NCBI GenBank assembly: GCA_017460885.1
Contig: JAFUAB010000027.1
Coordinates: 1 to 64,000, forward strand
DNA length: 64,000 bases
Reading direction: 5' to 3'
DNA from: Lachnospiraceae bacterium
Lineage (GTDB): Bacteria > Bacillota > Clostridia > Lachnospirales > Lachnospiraceae
Positions 44,035 to 54,126 of this stretch are shown here, in pieces. Made by a program: the position numbers and the translations under genes. The notes beneath the pieces are model-generated. The model saw nothing but the letters and a program-made list of their open reading frames with translations. It was not told where the DNA came from and searched no databases. The stretch's first letter is position 1, and each line of letters starts with the position of its first letter.

Positions 44035-45895
44035 CGAACTCGCAGAAAACATATTCAGTAACTTAAATCCCGGCATCGTGCCCAGCGATCCGGGATTTTT
44101 CCCTGTCTCCGACAGACAGTTCTGGACCTCCGTGGACGAGGAACTGAAGGCCGTCATGATCCGCAGGGCCGAGGAATGCCTCGACAAGGAATACCCCATG
44201 CTGCTGCTCTCGGATTACAGGAGATTTCACCGTGACGGCAACAGGTCGGCGTTTGAGGATAAGTACTTTGGCAGGCGGCTCATGCTCGTGACGCTCGTGA
44301 TCGCGGAGTGCCTGGAGGACGAGGGCAGGTTTCTCGATAAGATACTCGACGGCCTCTACCTGATCATGGAGGAGACATCGTGGTGCCTGCCTGCGCACAA
44401 CACCTACGTGAGGGATACGCCCGCCCTGGAGATACCCAGCGAGGAAAAGCCCGTGATCGACCTTTTCGCGGCGGAGACTGCCGAGATCGTAGGCATCACC
44501 GAATACCTGCTCAGGGACAGGCTGCATGAGATTGACGATTCGATCTCAGGTCACGTAAACGTGAGGATAATCAGGCGGATCCTGACTCCGTACCTGGAGC
44601 GTCATTTCTGGTGGATGGGCAATGGGGATGAACCCATGTGCAACTGGACGCCATGGATCACGCAGAACGTCCTGCTGGCGGTCTTCACCCGTCCCGACGG
44701 CCTCATATCGTACGCGGAGAGGATGATGACGCTGGGCCAGGCGGCCGCATCGGTTGATTATTTCCTGGATGAATACGGTTCCGACGGATGCTGCAACGAG
44801 GGCGCGCAGTATTATTCCCATGCGGGTCTGTGCCTCTTTGGCTGCATCGACGTGATGAACCGCATCACCGGAGATGCGTTTAAGTCCATGTATGAGGATC
44901 CCCTGATCCAAAACATCGCTGCGTACATAACCAAAATGTACGTCGGAAACGGATATTACGTAAATTTCGCTGACTGCTCGCCCTTTCCGGGCAAACGGAC
45001 CGTCCGCGACTACGTCTTTGCCATAAGGACCGGTAATGAGGGATACGCGGCCTTTGCGGCAGCGGATTACAGGAGCGTGAGAAACGAGGAAAGGCTGATG
45101 CCTGATGAGCAGAATCTGTACTACCACCTGCTCCAGCTTGAATGGCATGATGAAATGATGAAGCGGCCGGCCGCGGAGCTTAGGCCTGAGGACGCGTTCT
45201 TCCCGAGTACCGGGCTGATGATAGCCAGGGATGAGCATTTCGTGCTCGCCGTCAAGGCGGGTGACAATGCGGACAGCCATAATCACAACGACGTCGGCAG
45301 CGTGACGCTGTACAAGGACAGTCAGCCCTACCTCATAGATCTGGGGGTGGAGACCTATACCGCCAAGACCTTTTCCGACAGGCGCTATGAGATCTGGACC
45401 ATGCAGAGCGCATATCACAACACGGTCAATTTCATGCCCTCTGGTGATGCGGGATGCGTGCCCGTGATCATGCAGCATGACGGCAAGGAATACGCGGCGC
45501 GTGATGTGGAGGCTGACCTGTCGGAGGCAGGCGCCATGATCTCGATGGACGTCAGTTCGGCATATCCGGACGAGAGGGTTATCGGCAGCGGGCGCAGGGT
45601 GAGCCTCATGCGCGGTCAGTGCGTGCGGATCGAAGACGATTTTGACCTGGATGAAGGGATCGCTGCGGTGGCGACGCTCATGACCTATGAGGAGCCGGTC
45701 ATCTCGCCTGCGGAGGACGGGACGTACGTGATCAGCGTCGGCGGACTTGGAACCATCAAGGCAGCAGGCTTTGAAAGTGCCGGGGTCGAGAGATGTCCCA
45801 TACGGGACAAAAGGCTGCAGGTAGCATGGAAGCATGACTGCTTCCGCATCCTCCTCAGGGCGTCCGCAACAAAGACGGTCATAACTTGCTGTTGA
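44015..45895 (+). CDS. Heparinase II/III-like protein, cytoplasmic
   Basis: A 626-residue protein with an alpha-helical toroid N-terminal half and a beta-sheet C-terminal half, as in heparinase II/III and oligoalginate lyases. The motif ADSHNHNDVGSVTLY carries the family His-Asn residues, and QYYSHAGLCLFGC lies in the helical part. There is no signal peptide, so it would act on imported uronate oligosaccharides. Its 3' end overlaps the convergent regulator gene by 17 bases. Confidence 0.85.
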   Translation: MAVSIHNELAENIFSNLNPGIVPSDPGFFPVSDRQFWTSVDEELKAVMIRRAEECLDKEYPMLLLSDYRRFHRDGNRSAFEDKYFGRRLMLVTLVIAECLEDEGRFLDKILDGLYLIMEETSWCLPAHNTYVRDTPALEIPSEEKPVIDLFAAETAEIVGITEYLLRDRLHEIDDSISGHVNVRIIRRILTPYLERHFWWMGNGDEPMCNWTPWITQNVLLAVFTRPDGLISYAERMMTLGQAAASVDYFLDEYGSDGCCNEGAQYYSHAGLCLFGCIDVMNRITGDAFKSMYEDPLIQNIAAYITKMYVGNGYYVNFADCSPFPGKRTVRDYVFAIRTGNEGYAAFAAADYRSVRNEERLMPDEQNLYYHLLQLEWHDEMMKRPAAELRPEDAFFPSTGLMIARDEHFVLAVKAGDNADSHNHNDVGSVTLYKDSQPYLIDLGVETYTAKTFSDRRYEIWTMQSAYHNTVNFMPSGDAGCVPVIMQHDGKEYAARDVEADLSEAGAMISMDVSSAYPDERVIGSGRRVSLMRGQCVRIEDDFDLDEGIAAVATLMTYEEPVISPAEDGTYVISVGGLGTIKAAGFESAGVERCPIRDKRLQVAWKHDCFRILLRASATKTVITCC

Positions 45896-47177
45896 TCCAT
45901 TCCCTGGGGCTTACGCCCTCGACCTTTTTGAATACCTTTGAAAAATAATATGAGGATTCGAAGCTCAGCGCATCGGCGACCTCGTATATCTTCATGTCGT
46001 CTTTTAGCAGCATTTCCTTGGCTTTTTCAATCTTTTTGGTATAGACGTATTCCGAAAAACCCACGTCCGTGCTCTTTTTGAAAATGGTTGACAGATAGGC
46101 GGATGACAGGCCGAAGGTCTCGGCGACTTCGCCGAGCTGGAGCTTGCCGTCCAGGTTCTCGTCGACGTACTGCCGGATCGAGGCGATGAGCTTGTCCTTG
46201 CCCGACCGGCGGTTGGCTCCGACGATGTGTGAGAAAAACCTGACAGGGGTGTTTTCGTCAGTTTGTTCAATGGCCGTCCTGGCCTCCTCAAAGGACACGT
46301 GCAGCTCGGTCGGATCTGACACTGCGGTCCCTATCCCAAAGCGCAGCTTCACAGAGAAATAGCTGTTGATCATGTCTATCGCGTTGTCCAGTCCGTCCTG
46401 GATCAGCTCCATCTCGTCAGCGACCGCGTCGCCTGCGCTGAAGTAGAAGATGAAGGTGAAATGCTGGCGGTCATTGGTGACCATGTATGCCGGTGCGTAT
46501 TTGCTCAGGATGTCCTTGGTCATGGCGGCGGTTGACGAGTAGAGCGTCAGCATCCGTGATTCGCTTACGTTGCCTTCAAACATGAGCTCACCGTATACCG
46601 CGATGAAACGGTCGTGGTCGAGGTCCATCCTGTTTATGGCGGCCTGGGTCATCAGCGCCTCCTTGTCCGTAAAGACATTGTTAAGCAGCTTGATCGCGAA
46701 GATCTGGCGGAATTCCTCATCCGACACGTCACCGGATTCCTTAGCGCCCATGCGGATGTCAGGCACGGCGTTTTTATCCCCGGGGAGTTCGCCAAGCTTC
46801 CTGGCGGCATGATCCAGGGCCTTGCCAAGGGCGTCCGGCGATAACTCGATCTTGACCAGGTAATCACAGGCCTCGTTGGAAAAGGCGCTCCTGGCCATGT
46901 TGAAATCCTCGTAGGCGGTCAGCATGATGAAGACCGGGCGCGGACCGTGTATCTCGTGGCTCTTTTCGATGAGCTCCGGGCCGGTCATGATCGGCATCTT
47001 GATGTCCGAGATGACTACGTCGGGGCTTAAGTCCCCTATCAGCTTCAGGGCTTCCCGCCCGTTTGAGGCCGTGCCTACGACTTCAAAGGACGGAAAGTCG
47101 CGGTCCAGCATCGACTTGAGGCCGATCTGCACGAGGGGTTCGTCATCAGCTATCAGGATTCTGTACGTTTCGTTCAT
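45879..47177 (-). CDS. YesN-type response regulator with AraC HTH
   Basis: A 432-residue protein. The receiver domain starts YRILIADDEP and has the phosphorylation site Asp58 in VVISDIKMP. The middle 250 residues are a linker domain. The C-terminus is an AraC-type double HTH (AETFGLSSAYLSTIFKK, then ADALSFESSYYFSKVFKKVE). The start at 47177 has GGAG upstream; the longer frame does not. It overlaps the kinase gene by 32 bases. It probably activates the divergent binding-protein gene. Confidence 0.92.
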   Translation of the reverse strand: MNETYRILIADDEPLVQIGLKSMLDRDFPSFEVVGTASNGREALKLIGDLSPDVVISDIKMPIMTGPELIEKSHEIHGPRPVFIMLTAYEDFNMARSAFSNEACDYLVKIELSPDALGKALDHAARKLGELPGDKNAVPDIRMGAKESGDVSDEEFRQIFAIKLLNNVFTDKEALMTQAAINRMDLDHDRFIAVYGELMFEGNVSESRMLTLYSSTAAMTKDILSKYAPAYMVTNDRQHFTFIFYFSAGDAVADEMELIQDGLDNAIDMINSYFSVKLRFGIGTAVSDPTELHVSFEEARTAIEQTDENTPVRFFSHIVGANRRSGKDKLIASIRQYVDENLDGKLQLGEVAETFGLSSAYLSTIFKKSTDVGFSEYVYTKKIEKAKEMLLKDDMKIYEVADALSFESSYYFSKVFKKVEGVSPREWINSKL

Positions 47178-49014
47178 CGTTTGTCTCCGTTCTGTCGTGC
47201 ATCGGGCTTCTGCAGGGCAGCACAAAATGCACGCAGGTGTATTCCGAGGGAACGCTTTCGATGGTGAGGCCGTATTCGTCTCCGAAGGTGAACTTGATGC
47301 GGCTGTTTACGTTGGCGATCCCGACGTCCTTGAAGAAGTCGTTGGAGGAATCGCTCCTTCCGTTCATTATGTCCTCGATCGTTTTTTGATCCATGCCTAT
47401 GCCGTTGTCGTGCACGTCGATGCAGAGGATGGCGTCGCCGCGTGGCGATTCTACGTCTGTGGATGCGGCATCATCAGCCGTATCCCGTGCCGGATCATCA
47501 TTTTCAGGCTGCCCCTCACGGGAAAAGATCCTGATCGTGATCCTGCCCGCGCTTCCCTTGGGCTCGATCCCATGGAATATCGCGTTTTCCACGATGGGCT
47601 GGAGGCTGAACCTGTTGACGAGGCAGTCCGTCAGGTCTTCGTCCTCAATCTCAGTGACCAGCTCGATCGTGCCTCCGTAGCGGTATTTCATGATCGTATA
47701 GTAATCATTAAGCAGCTCCAGCTCCTTTCGCAGCGGGATCAGGTTGTCCTCGCTCTTGGAGATGTTCTTTAGGAGCCTTGAGAGAGCGGTCGACATGTCG
47801 GCGATGCCGTCTGCGCCGCGGATGGTGGCCATCCATTTGATGGTGTTCAGCGTGTTGTACATGAAATGAGGATTGATCTGTGACTGCAGGATGCGGTATT
47901 CGAGGTTCTGCCGCGCGCGTTCGTCCTCGAGCCTGTTGTTGATCAGCGCGTTGACGTCGTTCGACAGGTCGTTTATGCCCTTGCCGATCCTGCCGAACTC
48001 ATTGTCCCATTCGATGCTCTCGTCGCGGCCAAAGTCCCCGCCGCCGACCTTGGAGAGCTTGGCGAGGATCGCGTCCACCGGTTTGTTGATCATTCCGCGG
48101 AGCAGCACGTAGATCGCGATGCCGGTCAGCAGTATGAAGAAAAGTATGCCGATGATCGCCAGCGCGAATGAAGTGCTTCGTTTGCGCATTTCCAATTCGG
48201 ACGGGACGATGGAGAGGCTGATGGACCTGTCTGACAGCTCATAGTGCGTCAGGTCCGGAGGCAGCTCGGTCTCGATGAATCTACCGTCCTTGTACAGATA
48301 TGTGATCTCGTTTTCGAAGGTCATGTAGAGATTGCTGTCGGCGGGAAGATCCAGCGTGTCAATGCGGCTCGAGATGATCTCGGATGATATCTCCACGTAT
48401 ATCCAGCCTATGATCTGGGGAGACTTGCTGCTCCTGACGGGCCTGACCACCGGCATGACCGGAGTAGGGGAGGCGCTGTAGACCGGGCTCGGCGTGAATC
48501 CGGGGAAACGATAGCCCGGAGCATCGAGCAGCTCGTCAAAATATGGCATTTCCATGATGTTCCCGGCGGTAAATGAGGGATCCGTGGCCGGGATCCTGAC
48601 GATCTGCAGGAAATCCGATCCGTCCGGAGTAGATATGAAGAAACGCGTCGTGAGGTCATACGAAGAACTCATGCGGTATTCGTCATTCAGGTGAGTCCAG
48701 ACGTTCATTGAAAAGCGCCTGTAGTCCCGGACGTCGTCCTTGCGTCTTTCGATCTCGGTCAGGTACTGCTCGACCCTGGAATCGAGCAGGAGCCTGTTGC
48801 AGAGGCTGACGGCGTCGCCTATGTCGGAATCAATGGAATTGCCGATCAGCTGCAGGTTGATATAGGAAGACTGCCTCTCGGATTCGATCAGGTAGCGGTG
48901 GGCAACGTAGAAGCTGGCGACGCCCACGATGAATGCGATGAGCATAGAATAGCATGTGACCAGTATGAGTATTCTCGAGCGCAGGCTCTTTGGGCTTTTC
49001 ATGGCAAAACTCAT
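47146..49014 (-). CDS. YesM-type sensor histidine kinase
   Basis: A 622-residue membrane kinase with a membrane segment at residues about 15-36, an extracellular sensor domain, a second membrane segment around FFILLTGIAIYVLLRG, a HAMP-like linker, and the phospho-acceptor motif QINPHFMYNTLNTIKWM. The ATPase domain follows, with DNGIGM. GGAAGG lies before the ATG. It is transcribed away from the second binding-protein gene with 135 bases between ATG codons, the usual arrangement for a sugar-sensing pair. The sensed molecule is unknown. Confidence 0.92.
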   Translation of the reverse strand: MSFAMKSPKSLRSRILILVTCYSMLIAFIVGVASFYVAHRYLIESERQSSYINLQLIGNSIDSDIGDAVSLCNRLLLDSRVEQYLTEIERRKDDVRDYRRFSMNVWTHLNDEYRMSSSYDLTTRFFISTPDGSDFLQIVRIPATDPSFTAGNIMEMPYFDELLDAPGYRFPGFTPSPVYSASPTPVMPVVRPVRSSKSPQIIGWIYVEISSEIISSRIDTLDLPADSNLYMTFENEITYLYKDGRFIETELPPDLTHYELSDRSISLSIVPSELEMRKRSTSFALAIIGILFFILLTGIAIYVLLRGMINKPVDAILAKLSKVGGGDFGRDESIEWDNEFGRIGKGINDLSNDVNALINNRLEDERARQNLEYRILQSQINPHFMYNTLNTIKWMATIRGADGIADMSTALSRLLKNISKSEDNLIPLRKELELLNDYYTIMKYRYGGTIELVTEIEDEDLTDCLVNRFSLQPIVENAIFHGIEPKGSAGRITIRIFSREGQPENDDPARDTADDAASTDVESPRGDAILCIDVHDNGIGMDQKTIEDIMNGRSDSSNDFFKDVGIANVNSRIKFTFGDEYGLTIESVPSEYTCVHFVLPCRSPMHDRTETNDERNVQNPDS

Positions 49015-49210
49015 TGTCCTTCCGGTCGGTCCCGAACCAAAAAAATGACATCTTTTTTGAAAGAAAAGACATCCGGAAATATCTGAAGCAGGGTTTTTTT
49101 GGCAAATTCACAAAAAATATTTCCATTTTCAACGTGCAAATAGAATTATATGCTAAACCTAACCAAAAAACAATTTGCCCAAGTGGCAGATATAAGGTCA
49201 GGAGGTAAAA

Positions 49211-50616
49211 ATGAAAAAAAGCTTATCACCACTTTACTGGCAACTTCAATGGTAGTTGCATCACTGGCAGGATGCGGCGGCAGCGCACCCGCACAGGAAG
49301 CTCCCGCAGCAGCAGAGGAGACCAAGACTGAGGAAGCAGCTCCCGCGGCAGCAGAGGAGACCAAGACCGAAGAGGCCGCTCCCGCAGCAGCGGAGGAGAC
49401 CGCGAGCGAGGCTTCTTCAGACGAGCCCGTAACCCTTAAGTGGGCACTGTGGGACAAGGATTCGGTAGTATATTATCAGCCCCTCATCGACGGATACGCA
49501 GCCAATCATCCCAATGTAACGATCGAGATGGTTGACCTGGGATCAACTGATTATCAGACGGTTCTGGGAACACAGCTTTCCGGCTCCGATGCAAACTTTG
49601 ACGTAGTTACGATCAAGGACGTGCCCGGACTCGTCACCCTGGCCAACAAGGGAGTTCTCGAACCCCTCGACGACCTGATCGCTCAGGATGGCATCGACCT
49701 GTCCGTATACAGCGGCATCACGGATCAGGTAAAGGTCAGCGATACTCTGTATGAGCTTCCTTTCCGTCGTGACATCTGGGTTCTTTTCTATAACAAGGAC
49801 GTGTTCGACAAGGCCGGAGTTGACTATCCCACCAACGACATGACCTGGGATGATTATGACAAGCTCGCCAGGGCAGTGACCGACACCACTCCCGGCGCAG
49901 AAGTATACGGCGCTCATTATCACACCTGGAGATCAACCATTCAGCTGCTGGGAATCCTGGATGGCAAGAACACCATCGTGGACGGCAACTATGACTTCAC
50001 CAAGCCTTATTATGACATGGTCCTGAATCAGCAGAAGGACGGCGTCTGCATGGATTATGCAACGCTTAAGACGCAGGGTCTTCACTATTCCGCAGCCTTC
50101 TATCAGGGCAACGTCGGAATGCTGAACATGGGTTCATGGTTCATCCCTACCCTCATCGAGAAGGTTAAGGACGGCGAGGCAGCCGCAGCTGCCAACTGGG
50201 GCATCGTTAAGTATCCTCACGCTGACGGCGTTGAACCCGGATCAACCCTGGCTACGATCACCGCACTGGCAATCCCCACATCCGCACCCAACAAGGATGC
50301 CGCATGGGACTTCGTTAAATTCGTCAGTGGTGCCGAGGGAGCAGAGATCATGGCCGGCACCGGCAACACTCCTGCAATGAGCAATGACGCCATCAATGCC
50401 AAGATCGCCGAGATGGACGGATTCCCGACGGATGCAAACTCCAAGGAAGCCCTGAACGCATCACATGCATATCTTGAGATGCCTGCTAACGAGAAGTCAT
50501 CCGAGATCGAGACCGTGCTCAATGAGCAGCATGACAACATCATGAACGAGATCTCCACGATCGACGAGGGCGTTGAAGCCATGAACGAGGGCGTGTCCGC
50601 GATACTTGGACAGTAA
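49211..50616 (+). CDS. Sugar-binding lipoprotein with a frameshift at its start
   Basis: The coding body encodes a substrate-binding lipoprotein: KKLITTLLATSMVVASLAGC gives a perfect signal and lipobox, followed by a linker of EEAAPAAAEETKT repeats and a UgpB/MalE-like domain (VTLKWALWDKDSVVYYQPLI). The only ATG with a good ribosome site (AGGAGGTAAAA, 49211) is one base out of frame. A run of seven A (49214-49220) would need eight to join MKK to KLITT. An in-frame ATG at 49150 lacks a ribosome site and would add a polar extension. It is co-directional with two permease genes. Confidence 0.85.
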
Positions 50617-50623
50617 AATAAAA

Positions 50624-50748
50624 CTAAGGAAAGACTGATCAATTCAGTCTTTCCTTAGAGCTCCGCACGGATGCGCACGGATTTTCAGTGGAAATTGATG
50701 CTTCGCATCGAAAATCCGGCGCGGGAAACGCTTTAATCAGCGTTTCCC
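50624..50748 (+). repeat. Three consecutive hairpins after the binding-protein gene
   Basis: CTAAGGAAAGACTGA/TCAGTCTTTCCTTAG (50624-50658) is a perfect 15-pair stem. GGATTTTC/GAAAATCC (about 50679-50717) and GGGAAACGCT/AGCGTTTCCC (50723-50748) follow. None has a T run. They may protect the 3' end of the binding-protein mRNA. The last hairpin recurs at 61832-61858. Confidence 0.7.
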
Positions 50749-50807
50749 TAAGCGCAGTAAAGGCACGATCACACAGGCTTTTCCATCCATATCAGATAAA
50801 CCAAATA

Positions 50808-50839
50808 GGGTACCTGTATACCGGCAGGTACCCTTTTTT
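50808..50839 (+). terminator. Terminator or attenuator before the permease genes
   Basis: GGGTACCTG pairs with CAGGTACCC around TATACCGG and is followed by six T. Read-through past it would be needed for the permeases, so expression probably drops strongly after the binding protein. Confidence 0.85.
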
Positions 50840-50891
50840 GAAAAAAAGTATTTTAGATAAAAAGAAGTAAATGCAGGAAACGGAGATAAGT

Positions 50892-51815
50892 ATGAGCAAC
50901 ACAGATATAAACGCTAAGGCCGCCTTCAGCAAAAGAAACCGCAAGAGGACGCTGGTGGCATATTCGTTCATCGCGCCGAACTTCATAGGCTTTGCGGTGT
51001 TTACGCTGGGGCCCATCATACTGGCCTTTATCATGGCCTTTAACGAATGGGACGGCTCCAATCCGATGAAGTTTGTCGGACTGGGCAACTTTACGGCACT
51101 TTTTGCAAACGACAGGTTCATGGCATCGCTGAAGAATACGGTAGTATACAGCCTTTTTACCGTTCCGCTGACCCTGGTGTGCGCCCTGGCCCTTGCGATC
51201 CTTCTCAATCAAAAGATCAAGGGCAGGACCTTTTTCAGGACGGTCACGTTCTTTCCCTACGTGGCATCGCTCGTGGCGGTTGCCGCAGTCTGGAACATGC
51301 TCTTTACGCCCAGCAAGGGCGGACTCATGAACCAGCTGCTCATGAACGTGTTTCATGTCGAGCCGCTCAAATGGGCCGCGTCGCCCAAGACCGTCATGCT
51401 CACGATCGTGCTCTTTTCGGTCTGGAAGACGATGGGTTACTACATGGTGATCTACCTGGCCGGACTGCAGGGCATCAGCGAGGACCTCTATGAGGCGGCC
51501 GCCCTGGACGGGGCGAATCCCTGGCAGAAGTTCTGGTACGTGACGCTGCCGCAGCTCAAGCCCACCACCTTCTTCGTGACGGTTATGCTGACCATCAGCT
51601 GCTTCAAGATCTACGACATCGTGTACATGCTGGCCGGAGGTTCCAACGGCGTGGTCAACAAGAGCGCCATGGTCCTCGTGTACTACATCTACGAGGAAGC
51701 ATTCAGGAACTGGAAGCTCGGAAGCGCTTCGGCCGCAGCCCTGGTGCTGTTTGCAATAGTGCTCGTGATCACCCTGATACAGTTCAGAGGTGAAAAGAAT
51801 TACGCTAACGACTAA
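50892..51815 (+). CDS. Sugar ABC transporter permease, UgpA-like
   Basis: A 307-residue permease with six membrane segments (LVAYSFIAPNFIGFAVFTLG at the start) and the EAA loop EDLYEAAALDGANPWQKFWY. The ATG at 50892 has GGAG 7 bases before it and is preferred to the in-frame ATG at 50871. It pairs with the following permease and the frameshifted binding protein. Confidence 0.9.
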   Translation: MSNTDINAKAAFSKRNRKRTLVAYSFIAPNFIGFAVFTLGPIILAFIMAFNEWDGSNPMKFVGLGNFTALFANDRFMASLKNTVVYSLFTVPLTLVCALALAILLNQKIKGRTFFRTVTFFPYVASLVAVAAVWNMLFTPSKGGLMNQLLMNVFHVEPLKWAASPKTVMLTIVLFSVWKTMGYYMVIYLAGLQGISEDLYEAAALDGANPWQKFWYVTLPQLKPTTFFVTVMLTISCFKIYDIVYMLAGGSNGVVNKSAMVLVYYIYEEAFRNWKLGSASAAALVLFAIVLVITLIQFRGEKNYAND

Positions 51816-51829
51816 GGAGGACATAAGAG

Positions 51830-52666
51830 ATGCACAGTAAGAAAACAAACCGTATCATAACCAATGTGATCCTTTATATCCTTCTTATCGCACTGGCGGT
51901 TATCATGCTGGTACCCTTTGTATGGATGATCACGGCTTCGCTGAAGATGAACAAAGATATCTTTGTGATCCCTTATCAGTGGTTCGGATTTGAAGCCAGA
52001 TGGCAGAACTATGTGGATATATGGACCAAGATACCGCTGGCAAAATATGCTCTCAATACCGTCAAGCTGACGATCATAGTAACCCTGCTGCAGATACTTA
52101 CGTCATCATTTGCGGCATACGCCTTTGCCAAGCTTGAGTTTAAGGGAAGGAATATTCTCTTCCTCGCATATATCGCGACGATAGCGGTTCCATGGCAGGT
52201 ATATATGGTTCCCCAGTTCATATTTATGCGAAAGCTCGGACTGGCCGATACACACCTTGCCATCATCATACTTCAGGCTTTCTCGGCTTTCGGGGTTTTC
52301 CTGATGAGACAGTTCTATGAAGGCATACCGGATTCGCTCTGCGAGGCAGCGCGTATTGACGGGATGAGTGAATATAAGATATATTCAACTATAATGCTGC
52401 CGCTGTCGAAGCCGGCACTGTCGACACTGGTCATCTTTACCTTTGTAAATACCTGGAATGACTTCCTGGGTCCTTTGATCTATCTGACCACGGATTCCAA
52501 GAAGACACTGCAGATCGGTATCAAGATGTTCATTTCGCAGTATTCGGCCGAGTATGGGCTGATCATGGCCGCGTCGGTAATATCACTGATCCCGGTGCTT
52601 ATCGTCTTTATGGCATTGCAGAAGTATTTCGTTGCGGGTATTACGACCGGAGCGGTAAAGGGATAG
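51830..52666 (+). CDS. Sugar ABC transporter permease, UgpE-like
   Basis: A 278-residue permease with six membrane segments, the EAA loop SLCEAARIDGMSEYKIYSTI and the family C-terminus YFVAGITTGAVKG. AAGGAGG lies in place. It follows the UgpA-like gene by 14 bases. No ATPase gene is linked. Confidence 0.92.
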   Translation: MHSKKTNRIITNVILYILLIALAVIMLVPFVWMITASLKMNKDIFVIPYQWFGFEARWQNYVDIWTKIPLAKYALNTVKLTIIVTLLQILTSSFAAYAFAKLEFKGRNILFLAYIATIAVPWQVYMVPQFIFMRKLGLADTHLAIIILQAFSAFGVFLMRQFYEGIPDSLCEAARIDGMSEYKIYSTIMLPLSKPALSTLVIFTFVNTWNDFLGPLIYLTTDSKKTLQIGIKMFISQYSAEYGLIMAASVISLIPVLIVFMALQKYFVAGITTGAVKG

Positions 52667-52737
52667 TTATTATGAGGTGAAGGGACCAGAGAGAAATCTC
52701 TTTTGACCGTGATACCGATATTTACAGGAGATACAAA

Positions 52738-53943
52738 ATGGATAAATGGATAACTAAAAGTGAGCTTGAAGGTTATCCCGTGATATCGCAGGGAGAGGCA
52801 GCCGATGCACTCTCCCTGTGTGTGTCCGGGGTTCTTAAATATCTGGATGATTTTACGGAGGCTTTTCCGGGAGCGGCAAGTTTACATAACAACTACATTC
52901 CCGGACCGAATAAGGGCTGGACCACAGGCTTTTATACCGGTGAGCTGTGGCTGGCATATGAGAATGCGTCAGATGAAGCAGTCCGTGAAAGACTTAAAAA
53001 GGCGGCGCTTGCGCAGGTGGATTCCTTTTATGACAGGATAAAAAACCTGGTGGACGTGGAACATCACGACATGGGATTCCTGTACAGTCCGTCATGCGTG
53101 GCCGCATATAAGCTGACCGGTTCTGAAATCGGGCGCGAGGCCGCAATACTGGCCGCGGACAAGCTGATCACGAGGTTTCAGAAGGTCGGTGGTTTTCTAC
53201 AGGCATGGGGCGAGATGGGAGCCACCGACAATTACCGGTTCATCATAGACTGCCTGCTGAACCTGCCCCTTTTGTACTGGGCTTCCGGTGAAACCGGCGA
53301 TTCCGGATACAGGGAGATAGCTGAAAAGCATATACATACCGCGATGGCGAACGTGATCCGGGAGGATGACTCCACCTGGCATACGGTGTTTATGGATCCC
53401 GTAACAGGCAGCTTCCACCACGGAGCCACCTGCCAGGGATATAAGGACGGAAGCGCGTGGGCGCGGGGACAGGCCTGGGGTATATACGGTACGGCGGTCG
53501 CGTATAAATACACGGGACGGGATGAGTATATAGGTTATTTCAAAAGAGTGACGGATTATTTCCTCGAGCATCTGCCGAAGGATTTGTGTCCGTTCTGGGA
53601 TCTGAGCTTCGGAAACGGAGATGAGGAGACGGAACCCAGGGATTCATCCTCGGCTGTGATCGCTGCCTGCGGAATGCTGGAAATGTGCAAAGACCTAAAT
53701 ATGACAGACAGCACATATTACAAGTCTGGTGCAGAGAAATTGCTTAAAGCGGTAACCGATAATTATCGTGTCAAGGATATCGACTCATCGAACGGCAGGC
53801 TGCTGCACGGAACCTATTCCAAAAAGAGTCCGTACAATACCTGTACCGAGGAGGGCGTGGATGAGTGCGTGATCTGGGGAGATTATTATTACATGGAAGC
53901 ACTTACCAGATTTCTTGATCCGGATTGGGTTGTTTACTGGTAG
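52738..53943 (+). CDS. GH88 unsaturated glucuronyl hydrolase
   Basis: A 401-residue cytoplasmic (alpha/alpha)6-barrel enzyme of normal length. HHDMGF contains Asp111 and NYRFIIDCLLNLP contains Asp171, the positions of the two catalytic Asp of known unsaturated glucuronyl hydrolases; KDGSAWARGQAW is the conserved substrate-site motif. The enzyme hydrates the 4,5-double bond left by polysaccharide lyases and releases the unsaturated uronic acid. It follows the permease genes by 71 bases. Confidence 0.92.
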   Translation: MDKWITKSELEGYPVISQGEAADALSLCVSGVLKYLDDFTEAFPGAASLHNNYIPGPNKGWTTGFYTGELWLAYENASDEAVRERLKKAALAQVDSFYDRIKNLVDVEHHDMGFLYSPSCVAAYKLTGSEIGREAAILAADKLITRFQKVGGFLQAWGEMGATDNYRFIIDCLLNLPLLYWASGETGDSGYREIAEKHIHTAMANVIREDDSTWHTVFMDPVTGSFHHGATCQGYKDGSAWARGQAWGIYGTAVAYKYTGRDEYIGYFKRVTDYFLEHLPKDLCPFWDLSFGNGDEETEPRDSSSAVIAACGMLEMCKDLNMTDSTYYKSGAEKLLKAVTDNYRVKDIDSSNGRLLHGTYSKKSPYNTCTEEGVDECVIWGDYYYMEALTRFLDPDWVVYW

Positions 53944-54126
53944 GGTAAGTTTGTGATCGGTGTTTCGTTGTTGAAATGAACGCGAGGTTAGTTTAGGCAC
54001 TGTACATAAATAACTTCATAATCTGCTTGTCTTTTTCATCAATCCCGTAGGACAAGGTTCGGATACATAGTTACGGATGGATGTGAATGCCGGTCACGTG
54101 ATACTGAGATTTGAAAGGATATATAA

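Noticed and set aside
44546-45835. 429-codon open frame on the minus strand
   Set aside because: It lies antisense within the heparinase-like gene, whose motifs and overlaps are clear. The long frame follows from GC-rich codon use.
49211-49225. Programmed -1 ribosomal frameshift as an established feature
   Set aside because: The A run could allow slippage, but no stimulating stem-loop is evident and a missing A in sequencing explains it as well.
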